Made by a program: the position numbers and the translations under genes. From Clostridium sp. CAG:567 (GTDB taxonomy: Bacteria > Bacillota > Clostridia > TANB77 > CAG-508): DNA of 6,403 nt. The notes under the pieces are model-generated. The model searched no databases. It saw only the letters and a list, made by a program, of their open reading frames with translations, and had not been told where the DNA came from. Every line of letters begins with the position of its first letter. Within the stretch, counting starts at the first letter, position 1. Location: contig FR902181.1 in NCBI GenBank assembly GCA_000437855.1, positions 1 to 6,403 of the forward strand. Reading direction: 5' to 3'. Below are positions 6,122-6,403 of this stretch, piece by piece.

Positions 6122-6202
6122 TTGCAGATTAGTAATGTGCTTCATCTGCAAGTAATGTTTAGTACTTTTATTAGTACAGGCTATTTCTATTGTTAAGCAC
6201 AT
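6122..6202 (+). promoter_or_regulatory. Candidate structured leader (possible pseudoknot) of the nitroreductase gene
   Basis: TTGCAGAT (6122-6129) pairs exactly with ATCTGCAA (6144-6151). The 14-base loop of that stem contains ATGTGCTT (6135-6142), which is exactly complementary to AAGCACAT (6195-6202). Together these make an H-type pseudoknot arrangement. Between the two, GTAC/GTAC can form a small stem. Direct repeats AGTAATGT (6131, 6151; spacing 20) and TTAGTAC (6159, 6171; spacing 12) overlap it and could instead be protein-binding sites. I do not recognise it as a known riboswitch class. Whether it folds or regulates is inference from pairing only. Confidence 0.3.
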
Positions 6203-6228
6203 GTATAATATAGAAAGGAAAATTAATT

Positions 6229-6403
6229 ATGAATTTTTTAGATTTAGCAAAAGAAAGATATTCATGTAGAAGTTTTGAAGAAAAAGAAATTGAAAAGGAA
6301 AAGATTGAAAAAATATTAGAAGCAGCAAGAGTAGCACCAACAGCAGTAAACTATCAACCACAAAGGATACTAATATTAAACGACAAAGAAAAGTTATCAA
6401 GAT
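6229..6403 (+). CDS. Nitroreductase family protein, N-terminal part (runs off the window)
   Basis: Fifty-eight codons of a small nitroreductase, a family of FMN-dependent cytoplasmic homodimers of about 170-200 residues that reduce nitro groups, quinones or related substrates with NAD(P)H. Residues 1-16 read MNFLDLAKERYSCRSF, the family start in which the R-Y-S-x-R segment contacts the FMN phosphate. KIEKILEAARVAPTAVNYQP (about 26-45) is the second conserved block, also near the flavin. QPQRILIL then starts the first core strand. The start is supported by AAAGGA (6214-6219), 9 bases before the ATG. The gene is preceded by its own promoter and a long leader and separated from the surface protein gene by a terminator, so it is an independent unit. 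The substrate cannot be told from this part; the C-terminal half is outside the window. Confidence 0.9.
   Translation, partial: MNFLDLAKERYSCRSFEEKEIEKEKIEKILEAARVAPTAVNYQPQRILILNDKEKLSR

Noticed and set aside
6204..6209. TATAAT as the -10 of the nitroreductase promoter
   Set aside because: Transcription would begin at about 6216, inside the ribosome binding site at 6214-6219, and no -35 lies at the right distance. The promoter at 6030-6057 fits better.

Overview
The window is very AT-rich, uses AGA as its main arginine codon, and carries GGAGG-type ribosome binding sites and near-consensus sigma-A promoters. This points to a low-GC Firmicute, most likely a clostridial (gut-type) species. 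The gene families agree: an IS256-family transposase remnant, a clostridial-type MecA adaptor remnant, a BspA-like LRR / Ig-like cell-wall protein with a sortase signal, and a small nitroreductase. The standard bacterial code fits: every stop I rely on is TAA or TAG, and no TGA has to be read through.

Layout. Bases 1-218 hold the 3' end of an IS256-type transposase, broken by a one-base deletion. It is followed by a short hairpin (223-243). On the minus strand, 242-562 is a decayed mecA-like gene: a good Shine-Dalgarno and N-terminal domain, but an in-frame TAA and no C-terminal domain. Bases 563-1224 hold no gene I can support, but contain three conspicuous inverted repeats (675-709, 812-845, 917-986). 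A strong promoter (1225-1254) and RBS (1270-1275) then drive the main locus, 1284-5956.

Main locus. This was one very large secreted, wall-anchored protein: signal peptide, BspA-like leucine-rich repeats, about 14 tandem Big_3-type bacterial Ig-like domains, an asparagine-rich spacer and a C-terminal IPQTG sorting signal. In this copy it is split. ORF 1284-1715 (signal peptide and first LRRs) and ORF 1826-5956 (the rest) lie in different frames. Two extra bases are needed to explain this, and they fall at the same place in two neighbouring, nearly identical LRR units (CGG followed by YTG). The 1376-codon downstream ORF is otherwise intact, so the lesion is recent, a sequencing or assembly error, or a tolerated or regulated frameshift.

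After a hairpin (5971-6000) a second promoter (6030-6057) precedes a long leader with a possible pseudoknot, and then the first 58 codons of a nitroreductase that runs off the window.

The genes do not form an evident operon or pathway. The strongest overall pattern is that three of the four loci (transposase, mecA-like, LRR/Ig-like protein) carry a reading-frame lesion, which is either local decay around an old insertion or a sequence-quality problem. I see no clear novel system. The most unusual items are the paired identical frameshift sites and the structured leader of the nitroreductase gene.
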